The translations under genes and the position numbers were made by a program. From positions 158,969,148 to 159,033,147 of the forward strand of contig NC_053040.3 of the NCBI RefSeq assembly GCF_002575655.3: 64,000 nucleotides of DNA. The letters run 5' to 3'. Position 1 is the stretch's first letter. Every line of letters starts with the position of its first letter. The DNA comes from Aegilops tauschii subsp. strangulata (lineage: Eukaryota; Streptophyta; Magnoliopsida; Poales; Poaceae). Shown one piece after another: positions 11,368 to 22,572 of this stretch. The notes below the pieces were generated by a model. It did no database searches, had not been told where the DNA came from, and saw nothing but the letters and a program-made list of their open reading frames with translations.

Positions 11368-11849
11368 TGAGGGAGTCCTGGACTAAGGGGTCCTCGGGCG
11401 TCCGGCCTGTTAGCCATGGGCCGAACTGTTGGGCTGTGAAGATACAAAGACCGAAGACATTACCCGTGTCCGGATGGGACTCTCCTTGGCATGGAAGGCA
11501 AGCTTGGTGATCGAATATGAAGATTCCTTTCTCTGTAAACTAACCTTATGTAACCCTAGATCCCTCAAGTGTCTATATAAACCGGAGGGCTAGGTCTGTA
11601 GAGGCGAATACTCATAGCAATAGTCATACAGGCTAGACTTCTAGGGTTTTAGCCATTACGATCGCGTGGTAGATCAACTCTTGTAATACTCATATTCATC
11701 AAGATCAATCAAGCAGGAAGTAGGGTATTACCTCCATAGAGAGGGCCCGAACCTGGGTAAACATTGTGCCCCCTGTCTCCTGTTACCATCGACCTTAGAC
11801 GCACAGTTCGGGACCCCCTACCCAAGATCCGCCGGTTTTGGCACCGACA
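11368..11849 (+). repeat. 5' LTR of E1
   Basis: TGAGGGAGTCCTGG ... CACCGACA, with TATATAA at 11574-11580. Related copies are 17509-17988, 26238-26717 and 28801-29282. Confidence 0.9.
11574..11580 (+). promoter_or_regulatory. TATA box in E1 5' LTR
   Basis: GTCTATATAAACCGG; the same motif occurs in all four LTR copies of this family. Confidence 0.6.
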
Positions 11850-11868
11850 TTGGTGCTTTCATTGAGAG
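11850..11868 (+). other. Putative primer-binding site of E1
   Basis: TTGGTGCTTTCATTGAGAG follows the LTR end directly and is identical in E2 (17989-18007). I did not identify the primer tRNA. Confidence 0.5.
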
Positions 11869-11896
11869 TTCCACTGTGCTGTCCCCAAAAGGTTTG

Positions 11897-12490
11897 ATGG
11901 CTCCTTCAATCGTCAACAACGATGTCGTCCAAGGGAAAACCTTCCTCCCCGGACAAATCTTCGTGTTCGGCGGATTTGCACTGCGGGCCAACTCACTTCG
12001 CCATCTGGAGCAGATCGACAGCTACACCCCTGGTCATCAAGTCAGATTTGGGAGCTTGAACTATGTCGCGGACATCCGCGGAGACTTGATCTTTGACGGA
12101 TTCGAGATCACGGCAGCCGTTCCCTATCCCTACGATGAACATGACTTAAATCTGTCATTGGACCATACTCAGGAAATTGCACCTGTAACCGCTCTGGCCT
12201 TAGATCCGGAGCAGATCGCGCCATCCGAGGACGGGAACCTCAACCCTGCCATGGAAGCCGCAGACTCCGCGGTGTTGGAGCCGCACACAGACCTAGCCTC
12301 GGGTGATACCTGCGTCTCCGAAACCTCAGACTCGTTTCTGGCCATAAGTTCCGAACCATGTGTGTCCGCGCACGTCAAGCTGGATCTGTCATCGATCATC
12401 GAATTCAGCACCGCGGACATCTTCCGACAATCGCCTTTAGGCGATGTGTTAAACTCATTAAAAAATCTATCCTTAGCGGAGGGCTCATAG
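11897..12490 (+). CDS. gag leader ORF of E1, ends at a shared amber codon
   Basis: Starts at the first ATG after the primer site (MAPSIV) and runs 197 codons to TAG (12488-12490). It contains FLPGQIFVFGGF and a GSLNYVAD stretch, shared with E2; no known domain is recognised. The frame stays open after TAG (PHHIRFELEADDGEF...), and E2 has a TAG at the same place, so the two parts may once have been one gag protein or the stop may be ancestral. Confidence 0.55.
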   Translation: MAPSIVNNDVVQGKTFLPGQIFVFGGFALRANSLRHLEQIDSYTPGHQVRFGSLNYVADIRGDLIFDGFEITAAVPYPYDEHDLNLSLDHTQEIAPVTALALDPEQIAPSEDGNLNPAMEAADSAVLEPHTDLASGDTCVSETSDSFLAISSEPCVSAHVKLDLSSIIEFSTADIFRQSPLGDVLNSLKNLSLAEGS

Positions 12491-14679
12491 CCACATCATA
12501 TCCGGTTCGAACTGGAGGCTGATGACGGGGAATTTCGCTTCCCACCCGCCACCCACTACATAGCCACTGTCGAGGACTCAACCGACATGCTCGATTACGC
12601 CTCCGAAGACATCGGCGGTATGGACGACGATGCAGATGAGGAGCAGGGCCAAAACCCACCGTTTACCGGACGTTGGACGGCCACTTCTTTGTATGACGTA
12701 TACATGGTGGATACACCTAAAGAAACTAACAACGATGACAAAGAGGGTCTAGTTGAGGATAAACCTCCTGAGCACAGCCCAGACGCCGGCGTCAGCGGTG
12801 CCACTCTAAGTCACGTCGTGCAAAAGACAGCAATACCGGCACCGGAGAAAATAATACTCCGGACGATGCCGAAGACAATGAAGACCCTGTTGGGGCAACC
12901 TCCGAACAGGATGAACGGGAAGACGGGCACGTTAGCCCTGATGAACAGGCCATACACGAAGACTCGTAGGACAGTCATTATCTCCCGCTCTCCGAGGATG
13001 AGGAGAGCCTCGGCAACGAGGATTTTATCGTGCCTGAGGAACCTCTCGAGCAGGAGCGCTTTAAACGCCGGCTAATAGCCACTGCAAGGAGCCTGAAAAA
13101 TAAGCAGCAGCAGCTTCAAGCTGACCAAGACCTACTCAACGGTAGATGGATAGATATCCTAGCAGCCGAAGAATACGGCCTCAAGCGCCCAACCAAAGGT
13201 TACCCGAAGCACATATTGCTACCTCAGTTCGATGAGGAGGCGACGGAACCTGCACCACGTGGTCGGGACAATTCGGCTGACCGACCACAACGCGGTCGGG
13301 ATAAAGCGGCAGCTCAAGCCGAACAGCAGCCCGCCTCAACCCAACGAAAAACAGAGATAAAACAGCTCGAGGTCATACATACGACCCTCGGCAGAACCTG
13401 GACAGTAGAGCGGGACATACCAGATCGATCTACGGATCGTGAGGACGTGCCTCGACACGCAACGTCGGCTACCTATTCGGACGTGACAAGTCTAGTCACG
13501 CCCGAGCCGAACACCACAGACGAACTCCATCTGAGCTACGTTGTGACGCGGCCCAATATAGAGGCGCCGCACACCCACTCTGCTTCACTGACGAAGTAAT
13601 GAAGCATGAATTCCCAGAAGGGTTTAAACTCGTGAATATCGAATCATATGATGGAACAAATGATCCCGCGGTGTGGATCGAGGATTTTCTTCTCCATGTC
13701 CATATGGCCCGCGGAGATGACCTCCACGCCATCAAATACCTCCCGTTAAAACTCAAAGGACCAGCTCGGTATTGGTTAAACAGTCTGCTGGAAAACTCTA
13801 TTGGCAGCAGGGAGGACTTGGAAGACGCCTACCGCGACAACTTCCAAGGTACATATGTCCGGCCACCAGATGCCGATGACTTAACTCACATTGTCCAGCA
13901 GCCCGGAGAGTCAGCCAGGAAGCTCTGGACAAGGTTCTTGGTTAAAAAGAACCATATCGTCGACTGTCCGGATGCGGAAGCCCTAGCGGCCTTCAAACAC
14001 ATCGTCCGGGACGAGTGGATCGCCCGCCACCTCGGTCAAGAAAAACCAAAATCCATGTCAGCCCTTACCGCTCTGATGACCTGCTTTTACGCGGGAGAAG
14101 ACAACTGGCTCGCTCATAGAAGCAACAGCGCCAGCGATCCGGGCACTTCCGAAGTCCGAGACGGCAATGGCAAGCTACGACGCAGCAAGAACAAACATCG
14201 CAATGATAATGAAAGAACGCATGACACAGCGGTCAACACCGGATTCAGTGGTCCCAAACCCGGTCAACGGAAAAAAGCCAGTTCAAGCAAACAGAGATGG
14301 ACCGTCCAATTTAGACAAAATATTGGATCGGCCCTGCCAGATTCATGGTCACCCCGATAAACCAGCTAATCATACCAACAGAAGTTGTTGGGTCTTCAAG
14401 CAGGCCGGCAAGCTCAACGCCAAACACAAGGGGAGGAGGCCGCCCGGTGATAGCGATGACGAAGAGACTCACCAACCAAATACCGGGGGTCAGAAGCAAT
14501 TTCCCCCCGAAGTAAAAACAGTGAATATGGTATACGTGACACACAACTCTACAAGGGAGCAGGAGAAGCACTCCCTCCGGACCGAGGATTATACTACGGC
14601 AACCTCAAGCGAAGTACAAAGCGTACTTATTAAACCGCATACCTTGTCGGCCATTAAGCTACCGGTCTCCATTCAATAG
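12491..14679 (+). pseudogene. gag of E1 with frameshifts; protease deleted
   Basis: An acidic region with a GRWTATSLYDVYMVD block opens the frame, which shifts around 12800 and again before 13599. From 13599 the capsid domain is well kept: ESYDGTNDPAVWIEDF, LHAIKYLPLKLKGPARYWLN, FQGTYVRPPDADD and QQPGESARKLWTRF. A further shift occurs near 14270. A Cys/His cluster (CQIHGHPDKPANHTNRSCWVF, in part) near 14330-14395 resembles the zinc-binding segment of Tat-type gag. Compared with E2, about 0.5 kb including the protease active site is missing around 14560-14575. Confidence 0.72.
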
Positions 14680-15940
14680 GATCGACCAATTCCGGAGCGG
14701 GACTAGCAGTTCGGTTTCCGCCGTCCACCTCATATACCTGCGAAATTTGTATTGTGCATACATAACTATGCACTTATGATACCCTGGGCGTCGGCGGAAG
14801 CACAACACGGACAAACTTGCAAGTACTCCCATAACCTCTGTTTCTTTTCTAATTGCTCTTTCTCTTTCATTATCCTTTACCACGTGTGACGCAAAGGCTG
14901 GTCATCTAATGGACTCTATCGGAGTTCAGGTTCGTACACTCACCTAAGGACTATTTCCGTCAAGGAGTCCCCTCACCGAGGACAGGCAGCGCAGATGTGC
15001 GACAGGAGGTCCAAAATAACTTTTTGTAGACCGCACTCTTTATTTCGAGCCTATAATGTGCCTTTTTTCCTCCGCCTTCGACCCCGGGCATGTCAAATAG
15101 CCGGGGTTGCGGCTTTGTTATCTATAAAATAACGATTGGCATACCACCCAGGTCCCAGTAAACATAATCCGCATCCGGCATTCGCTTTTTCCTAAAAAAA
15201 ACTGAATTTGGCTCCTGTGGCTGTTTCACACATACACCTCAGCATAAGTTGCCAGGGGCTAGGTATGGGAACAAATGAGTTGCCGACAAGTCCGAACAGC
15301 TTTATAGCGTACTTCGGCGTCGCGAGTTTGGCCTTATATGCATCAGCTCCGAATCATGTCTTGGGTCAATATTTGGGTTGCCCAGCTCCTGTGCTTGCTA
15401 CCTTACGTTTCGCTCTATTGGCTAGGGTAGTAAAGGGAGAACTACTGCGATTGTGCTTCCGGTTCATCTGGTCAAGCACCTCAGTAGAGAAAGCCGAAAA
15501 CTGACTATCATGATGCGGCGAGAGCTGGTCAACCACTCGATGACTTATCGGAATCTTTCACGATTCCCTCCGTATTATACGAAGGACCTTTTTCTTCAGG
15601 TCATATATGTAACACACCGTATTGGAATAAGCCGTGTACATACAAGGGGCTATATCGTAGTCCGCCATAAAACTCCTATGGCTAAGTAAAGTGTTAACAC
15701 CCTATAGTCCGATTGCCTAGTTCACCGCATTGACACCTCCTTAATGGACCAAGACGTTGGGTTAAGAGTGATCAAATGCTTTTCCGAACACCACCGTACT
15801 TTATACGAGGGGGCTGAAGCCAATGACTAGAAAACTTTCAGATTAATACAAAAACGGCCGCACAGGAGGAACAAAAGTTTTAGGCAAAACTACAAAAATA
15901 GCCTTATTATAATATTGTCTTTTACAAATTTCCATACATT
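14680..15940 (+). other. Non-coding spacer between convergent gag and antisense gene in E1
   Basis: No coding potential seen. Several blocks are conserved with 21381-22572 of E2, especially 15371-15520, which aligns with 22041-22190 (GCTCCTGTGCTTGCTACC; CAGTAGAGAAAGCCGAAAAC). Confidence 0.55.
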
Positions 15941-17508
15941 TCACTCGAATATCATGTTTTTTGAGCATTGACCCTCTATCAAGCGGGCACGCTCCAGGAC
16001 ATCCTCGAAATAATGCTCTGGTGCGTGACGGTCCTTGCCCTTGGGTGGACCCTTCGCTGCAACATCAGTGGCCTTCATCTTCGCCCAGTATGTCTTGACA
16101 CGGGCAAAGGCCATCCATGCACCTTCAATGCACGCTGACCGCTTAACGACGTTGATACGCAGCACCGCATCAGCAAGTCGCCACACTAAACCAAAATAAC
16201 TATCCGGAATTGGCTCGTTCGGCCACAGCCCGATCATGACGTCCTTCATGGCAGAACTAGATAGTCTATGGAGCTCGGCCCATTGGGTCATCTGTTCGTT
16301 CAGCAGCAGTGGGCGTTTTGACACACCGAATTGCGACCAAAAAAGCTTCTCCGTTGCATACCCTTCTTGCGCTTGGTAAAACTACGCCGCATCAGAAGCA
16401 CTCTTCGGCAGGTCCAATAACGCGTCTGGAGAACACACTTGATTAAGCAGAGCATAATTCGGATCGCCGAACTTAGTTTGCAATAAAAAGGGCTTACCAG
16501 CCGCGATCTACCCAGCTTGTCGGATCTCCTCCCGGGCCGCTCTTTATTCGGACCGCGCTTCTTTCGCCTCTCGTAAGGCCTTGTCAAGATCAGCCGTTTT
16601 GGCTTTATTATCCTTCTTGAGGATTTCACAGCAGCTAGCGGCATCCTTTAGCTCACGCGTCATCGTGGATATTCTCTCCTCGCATTGGCGCCGAGCAGCC
16701 TGTTCGGTCTTTAACTCGGCAGATGCCTTCTTGTCAGCCGCATTATTAATCCGGGCCTACTCCATGGCCCGGGCCATCTCAGCCCGAAGGATCTCGACCG
16801 CGGCGGCACCATCTGCAGTCATCCTTATTTTAGTATACAATTCTTAGCGTCATGAGCAATTACAAGCACATGCATGTAACGACTACCCCCGAGACATACC
16901 TTGCACCTCGTCAAGCCGCCTGTTGATAAGCGTAATGTCATCATCCGCTACATCAAGCTTCCGTTGCAGATCTGCAACCTCTGTAGTCCGGGCAGTCGCC
17001 AGGGAGGTAACAGCCTGTGTTCCAACTAATCAGATTATTTCCTGGGAATATCTTTTTGATCCTCTGATCGCCCCCCTTGGGAAGCCAATCAGAGTCTCAG
17101 GGGCTACTACCTATACACAGGTGCAGTTCGTGAATAAAACACACTACAAGATTTTTCAGTACAAACCTCAAAGCCTCTTAACAGGCTCGTGCAGGCTTCA
17201 TCCAATCCGCTTTTCATGGATAGAACCTTTTCAACCACCATACCATCAAGGTACGATGTTCCTCCGAGACGGACGCCTGTCGCATCATGTTCGTCAATAT
17301 ATCCGGCGCTTCTGGACCTCCGGAGGCTGCTGTGGGAGTACGGCCTCCCTTCGAAGGGATCCGTTTATCTGTCCCCAAAGTCGTCTCCGGCTGTAAACCG
17401 GACAGTCTGGGGCCTTTATTGTTGGCCCCCGGATCCTGGGCTACCGAAGTATCGCCTTCTGGTAGTGTCTTCATAACCGCTTGCACCACTTGTTGATCAG
17501 GAGAGACC
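15941..17508 (-). pseudogene. Antisense accessory gene of E1, 3' part (coiled coil and C-terminal domain)
   Basis: Reads leftward from the E2 insertion site. The first piece (17508-17180) matches the Pro/Ser-rich linker of the E2 copy. Ala/Glu/Lys-rich coiled-coil segments (17020-16850, 16820-16540) follow with indels. The C-terminal domain is at 16324-15941, with PDSYFGLVWRLADAV, CIEGAWMAFARVK and YFEDVLERARLIEG, matching PDSYFGLVKQLVEA and related blocks in E2. The 5' part of the same gene is at 26718-28262, on the other side of E2. Confidence 0.65.
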
Positions 17509-17988
17509 TGAAGGAGTCCAGGACTAAGGGGTCCTCGGGCGTCCGGCCTGTTATCCATGGGCTGGACTGATGGGCTGTGAAGACATAAAGGCCGAAGACT
17601 GTACCCGTGTCCGGATTGGACTCTCCTTGGCGTGGAAGGCAAGCTTGGCGACCAAACTATGAAGATTCATTTTTGTGTAACCGACTCTATGTAACCCTAG
17701 ATCCCTCCGGTGTCTATATAAACCGGAGGGGTTAGTCCGGATAGCAGAGACTCATTACCATAGTCATACAGGCTAGACTTCTAGGGTTTAGCCATTATGC
17801 TATCGTGGTAGATCAACTCTTGTAATACTCATATTCATCAAGATCAATCAAGTAGGAAGTAGGGTATTACCTCCATAGAGAGGGCCCGAACCTGGGTAAA
17901 CATCGTCTCCCCCGTCTCCTGTTACCATCGATCCTAGACGCATAGTTCGGGACCCCCTACCCGAGATCCGCCGGTTTTGACACCGACA
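17509..17988 (+). repeat. 5' LTR of E2
   Basis: TGAAGGAGTCCAGG ... CACCGACA, with TATATAAA at 17715-17722. Confidence 0.9.
17715..17722 (+). promoter_or_regulatory. TATA box in E2 5' LTR
   Basis: GTGTCTATATAAACCGG, about 265 bases before the LTR end. Confidence 0.6.
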
Positions 17989-18035
17989 TTGGTGCTTTCA
18001 TTGAGAGTTCCACTGTGCTGTCGAGGAAAGGTTCG

Positions 18036-18600
18036 ATGGCCCCTTCGATCGTCTATATTGACGCTGTCAAAGGAGAAACCTTCCTCCCCGGACAGATTTT
18101 CGTATTTGGCGGCTTCGTACTGCGTGCCAACCCGCTTGGCCATCTGGAGCAGATCGATAGCTACGCCCCTGGCTAGCAGGTCAGATTCGGAAGCTTGAAC
18201 TACGTCGCGGATGTCCGTGGAGACTTGATCTTCGCCGGATTAGAGACCGCGACGATCGCTCCCCCTCACCCCGATGAACATGACTTAAATCTATCATCGG
18301 ATCACATCCAGGAGATGGTTCCTATTGCTGCAACGGCCTTAACCGAAGCAGATTGTGCCATCTGAGGCCACAGAGTCCACGGCGTTGGAGCCGCACACCG
18401 ACTCGACACCTTGCAATATTCGCATCAACGGAACTCCGTTCTCGTCTCGGGTTATAAGTTCCGGACCATGTACGCCTGCGGACACCGAGCTGGATCGGTT
18501 ATCAATTTTCGAATTCAGCGCCGCAGACATCTTCCAACACTCAACTTTGGGTGATGTGCTAAACTCTTTAAAGAATTTATCCTTGGAGAAGGACTCATAG
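18036..18600 (+). pseudogene. gag leader ORF of E2, broken
   Basis: The same leader as in E1 (MAPSIV; FLPGQIFVFGGF). It has an early TAG (18174-18176), a frameshift near 18345 and the family's shared TAG at 18598-18600, preceded by NSLKNLSLE as in E1. Confidence 0.6.
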
Positions 18601-18696
18601 CCGAACTATGTTCGGTTCGAGCTAGAGGCTGATGATGGGGAATTTCACTTCCCACCCGCCACCCACTTCATAGCCACTGTCGATGACTTAACCCAC

Positions 18697-20661
18697 GTGC
18701 TTGATTATGGCTCCGAAGAAATCGACGGTATGGATGACGATGCCGACAAGGAGCAAGGCCAAGACCCACCATTCATTGGACGTTGGACGGCCACCTCTTT
18801 GTACGATGTGTACATGGTCGACACACCTAAAAAAGCTAGCGACGATGACAAAGAAGATCCAGTTGCTAATAAACCTTCTGAGACACAGTCCAAGCGCCGG
18901 CGCCCTAAACACCGTTCTAAGCCTCGTCGCCCAAAAGATAGCAACACTGGCACCGGAGAAAATAGTACTCCGGGCGACGCCGAAAACAATGAAGACCATG
19001 TTGGAGCTGCATCCGAACAGGAGGAACAAGACAACGGGCAAGATAACCCTGATAAACAGGCCATGCCCAATGACCCGGATGACGATAGTTATCATCCAGT
19101 CTGCGAGGATGAGGAGAGCCTCGGCAGCAAGGATTTCATCATGCCTGAGGCACCCCAAGAGCAGGAGCGCTTCAAGCGCCAGCTAATAGTTACTGCAAGA
19201 AGCTTGAAGAAAAAGCAGCAGCAGCTCCAAGTCAATCAAGACCTACTCATTGACAGATGGACCGATGTCCTGGCAGCCGAAGAATACGGCCTCAAGCGCC
19301 CAGCCAAGAGTTACCCAAAGCGCAGACTGCTACTTCAGTTCGATGAGGAGGCACCAGATCCCATACCTCCCTCGCGTAATGCAGAACGACCACCAGGTGG
19401 TCGGGATAGTGCAGCGGACCGACCACCCCGCGGTCGGGATAAAACGGCAACTCAGGCCGAACAACAACTCGCCCCACCGCCTTGTAAAAACAGGGACAGA
19501 ACTGCTCGGGACCATACATACGACCTTCGGCAGGATCTGGACAGTAGAGCAGGACACACCAGATCAATCTACGGATCGCGAGGATGCTTCCCGACTCGGG
19601 ATGACGGCTACCTATTCGGACGAGACAAACCTAGTCACACCCGGGCCGATAACCGCGGATGGACTTCATCGGAGGTGCGCCGTGACGCGGCCCGATATAG
19701 AGGCGCCGCACACCCTCTCTGCTTCACAGATGAAGTACTGGATCACGAATTCCCCGAGGGGTACAAGCCCGTCAATATTGAATCATACGACGGAGCAACC
19801 GATCCCGCAGTGTGGATCGAAGATTTCATTCTCCACATCCATACGGCCCGAGGAGACGATCTCCACGCCATCAAATACCTCCCACTAAAATTAAAAGGGC
19901 CAGCTAGACACTGGCTAAATAGCCTCCCTGAAAATTCTATCGGCAGCTGGGAGGACTTGGAAGAAGCTTTTCTTGACAACTTCCAAGGTACTTATGTCCG
20001 GTCACCAGATGCCGATGACTTAAGTCATATAGTCCAACAACCCGGAGAATCAGCCAGAAAATTCTGGACTAGGTTCCTAACCAAAAAGAACCAGATCGTT
20101 GACTGTCCGGATGGCGAAGCCCTAGCAGCCTTCAAACACAGCATCCGTGACGAATGCCTCGCCCGCCACCTCGGCCAAGAAAAGCCGAAATCCATGGCAG
20201 CCCTCACAGCACTCATGACCCACTTTTGCGCGGGTGAGGACAGCTGGCTGGCTCGTAGCAAAAACATAGCCAGCGAGGCAGGCCCCTCCGAGGCCAAGAA
20301 CAGCACCGGCAAGCTCCGGCGCAATAGGCACAAACGCCGAAGCAATGGCAATAACACCGATGACACCAAAGTTAATGCCGGATTCAGTGGCTCCAAGTCC
20401 GGCCAACGGAAGAAGCCCTACAAAAGGAACAGTGAGGGGCCATCCAGCCTGGACCGCATACTCGATCGTCCGTGCCAGATACATGGCACCCCAGATAAAC
20501 AAGCCAATCATACCAACAGAGATTGTTGGGTTTTCAAACAGGCTGGCAAGTTAAATGCCGAGAAGAAAGAAAAGGGATCACAAAGTGAGGACGAGGACGA
20601 AGAGCCCCGGCAGCCAAACACTGGGGGCAGAAGAAATTTCCCCCTCAAGTCAAAACGGTGA
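18697..20661 (+). CDS. gag polyprotein of E2 (655 codons, open)
   Basis: The frame is open from just after the amber codon at 18600; 18697 is its first ATG. Residues 1-200 are acidic with an Arg/Lys/Pro-rich basic patch (SKRRRPKHRSKPRRPK). A helical Gln/Lys segment follows, then an Arg/Asp-rich stretch. The retrotransposon gag capsid domain covers roughly residues 365-525 (NIESYDGATDPAVWIEDF, KLKGPARHWLNSLPENS, QQPGESARKFWTRF, HLGQEKPKSMAALTAL). A Cys/His cluster (CQIHGTPDKQANHTN) lies near residue 595. Relative to E1 a single base missing in a C-run near 20645 ends the frame at TGA, detaching the protease. Confidence 0.78.
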   Translation: MLDYGSEEIDGMDDDADKEQGQDPPFIGRWTATSLYDVYMVDTPKKASDDDKEDPVANKPSETQSKRRRPKHRSKPRRPKDSNTGTGENSTPGDAENNEDHVGAASEQEEQDNGQDNPDKQAMPNDPDDDSYHPVCEDEESLGSKDFIMPEAPQEQERFKRQLIVTARSLKKKQQQLQVNQDLLIDRWTDVLAAEEYGLKRPAKSYPKRRLLLQFDEEAPDPIPPSRNAERPPGGRDSAADRPPRGRDKTATQAEQQLAPPPCKNRDRTARDHTYDLRQDLDSRAGHTRSIYGSRGCFPTRDDGYLFGRDKPSHTRADNRGWTSSEVRRDAARYRGAAHPLCFTDEVLDHEFPEGYKPVNIESYDGATDPAVWIEDFILHIHTARGDDLHAIKYLPLKLKGPARHWLNSLPENSIGSWEDLEEAFLDNFQGTYVRSPDADDLSHIVQQPGESARKFWTRFLTKKNQIVDCPDGEALAAFKHSIRDECLARHLGQEKPKSMAALTALMTHFCAGEDSWLARSKNIASEAGPSEAKNSTGKLRRNRHKRRSNGNNTDDTKVNAGFSGSKSGQRKKPYKRNSEGPSSLDRILDRPCQIHGTPDKQANHTNRDCWVFKQAGKLNAEKKEKGSQSEDEDEEPRQPNTGGRRNFPLKSKR

Positions 20662-21380
20662 ACATGATATACGCTACACACATCCCCAAAAGGAAGCGCA
20701 AGCGAGCACTCAGGGACGTCCACGCGGTAGAGCCAGTCGCCCCAAAATTCAATCTGTGGTCGTCATACCCGATCACCTTCGATCGTCGAGATCACCCAAC
20801 TAGTATCCGCCATGGCGGTTCGGCCGCACTGGTCCTCGACCCAATCATCGACGGATTTCACCTAACACGAGTCCTAATGGACGGTGGAAGCGGCCTCAAC
20901 CTGCTCTATCAGGATACAGTGCGGAAGATGGGCATTAATCCCTGACGAATCAAACCCACAAGGACTACCTTTAAAGGAGTCATACCAGGCGTAGAGGCCC
21001 GTTGTACGGGCTCAATCACGCTGGAGGTAGTCTTCGGTTCTCCGGACAACTTCCGAAGCAAAGAATTAATCTTCGATATCGTCCCCTTCCGCAGCGGCGA
21101 CCACGCACTACTCGGACGAACCGCGTTTGCTAGATTCAACGCAGTGCCACACTATGCTTATCTCAAGCTCAAAATGCCCGGTCCACGTGGCGTCATAACA
21201 GTCAATGGCAACACTGAACGCTCCCTCCGAACAGAGGAGCACACAGCCGCCCTAGCAGCAGAGGTACAGAGCGGCCTTCTCAAGCAGAACCGTAATCCGA
21301 CTGCCGAGCCCCTGGACATCACTAAGAGGGTCCGGACAACACTGCAACAGGACGGTTCGGCTCGTCTAGAGCTCGATTAG
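20646..21380 (+). pseudogene. Retroviral-type aspartic protease of E2, one internal stop
   Basis: The frame overlapping the gag end carries the active site VLMDGGSGLNLLY (near 20873-20911; Asp-Gly-Gly-Ser variant, usual in Tat-type elements). TGA follows at 20943-20945, then the frame continues with GSITLEVVFG and the C-terminal HALLGRTAFARF, near 21105-21135. It would process gag. The frame ends at TAG 21378-21380 and no reverse transcriptase follows. E1 has lost this region. Confidence 0.72.
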
Positions 21381-22572
21381 CAATTCGGCCTCCGTCCCAG
21401 TCCCGACGAGATAGCGGCATCCGCACCACGCGTACATAATTACGCACTCAAAATCCCATGGGCATCGACGGAGGCACAGCTAGCTTGTAGTTCGGCTACA
21501 CCGATCCCGGACTCATTGGTATCTTTACTATTCTTTTTTTCTTCCTTTTTCTTTCAGGTATCTTTTATACAAACCTCCTTCGATGGCCTGATTACCGGTC
21601 CTGTCAAAGGACAAGTACACCAAAGATTGGCACAGAGCACAAACATACATGGGAAGCTCTAGAGGACAATCCAACGATTACTCTACCTGTTTGAAGTACC
21701 TGAAGGTAGCTCCCCTTTGGTTACGTCATGTCAAATAGTTGGCTGCTTATTGCACTATTTGTATAAATGCACTTTGACGCTTTAACCCAACTATAATGGA
21801 AACAGTTGATGGCCCAAGTCAAGGGGCCCCAGATACTACCTCTGCTCTTTTTCTGTTTTCCTTTGCCATTAATTAGTTGTACCCTCGCACCAGTGTACTT
21901 TGGTACGTTTCATATTCGCCAGGGGCTTCACATCGCCCCATAATAGGGCAACAAAAGTCCGAACAATTCTTAAAGATAAGTTCGGCACCCCGAATTTAGC
22001 ATTATATGAATTGGCTCCAAATCATGTCTTTGGTCAATAGTTGGGTTGCCCGGCTCCTGTGCTTGCTACCCTACGTTCCGCTACATCGGCTAGGGTACTA
22101 AAGGGAGAACTGTTGCGATTGTGCCCTGGTCTAAACCGGATGAGCACCTCAGTAGAGAAAGCCGAAAACTGACTGTCATGATGCGGTGAGAGCCGGTCAG
22201 CTATTCGAGGGTTACAAATCGCTAGAGATTTTTTCCGCATTATGCGAAGGATCGGTACTTCCTGATCAGACGCTAACAGCACCCTGGTTCGTATACCAGG
22301 GGCTGCGCCCATGTTTTATTATAAAACTCCTATAGTTAAGTGAGGGCGTTTAAGCCGCATAGTCTGATTGCCTGGTTCGTTGCGCTAAACCAGTCCTTCA
22401 AGGACCATATAATTGGATCAAGATTATTTAGATTCCATCCCGAACACCTCCGTACTACCTACGTGAGGGCAGAAGCCGACGAATGGCCAACCCTCAAAAT
22501 TTCATACACCTCGGCCGCACAGGAGGAAACAATCAAAACATAACAAACATTATATTACAAACCGACTTTGTT
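21381..22572 (+). other. Non-coding spacer between convergent genes in E2
   Basis: Lies where pol would be expected. No RT, RNase H or integrase motif on either strand. Shares conserved blocks with the E1 spacer and has pyrimidine-rich tracts (21530-21560). It probably holds the 3' ends of both the sense gag and the antisense transcript. Confidence 0.55.

Noticed and set aside
8967..11447. Host B3 transcription-factor gene
   Set aside because: The pieces are followed by T1's polypurine tract and 3' LTR in the same order as in T2, so the gene belongs to the element.
21381..22572. Hidden reverse transcriptase in E2
   Set aside because: No YxDD, FGLxNA or integrase motif on either strand.
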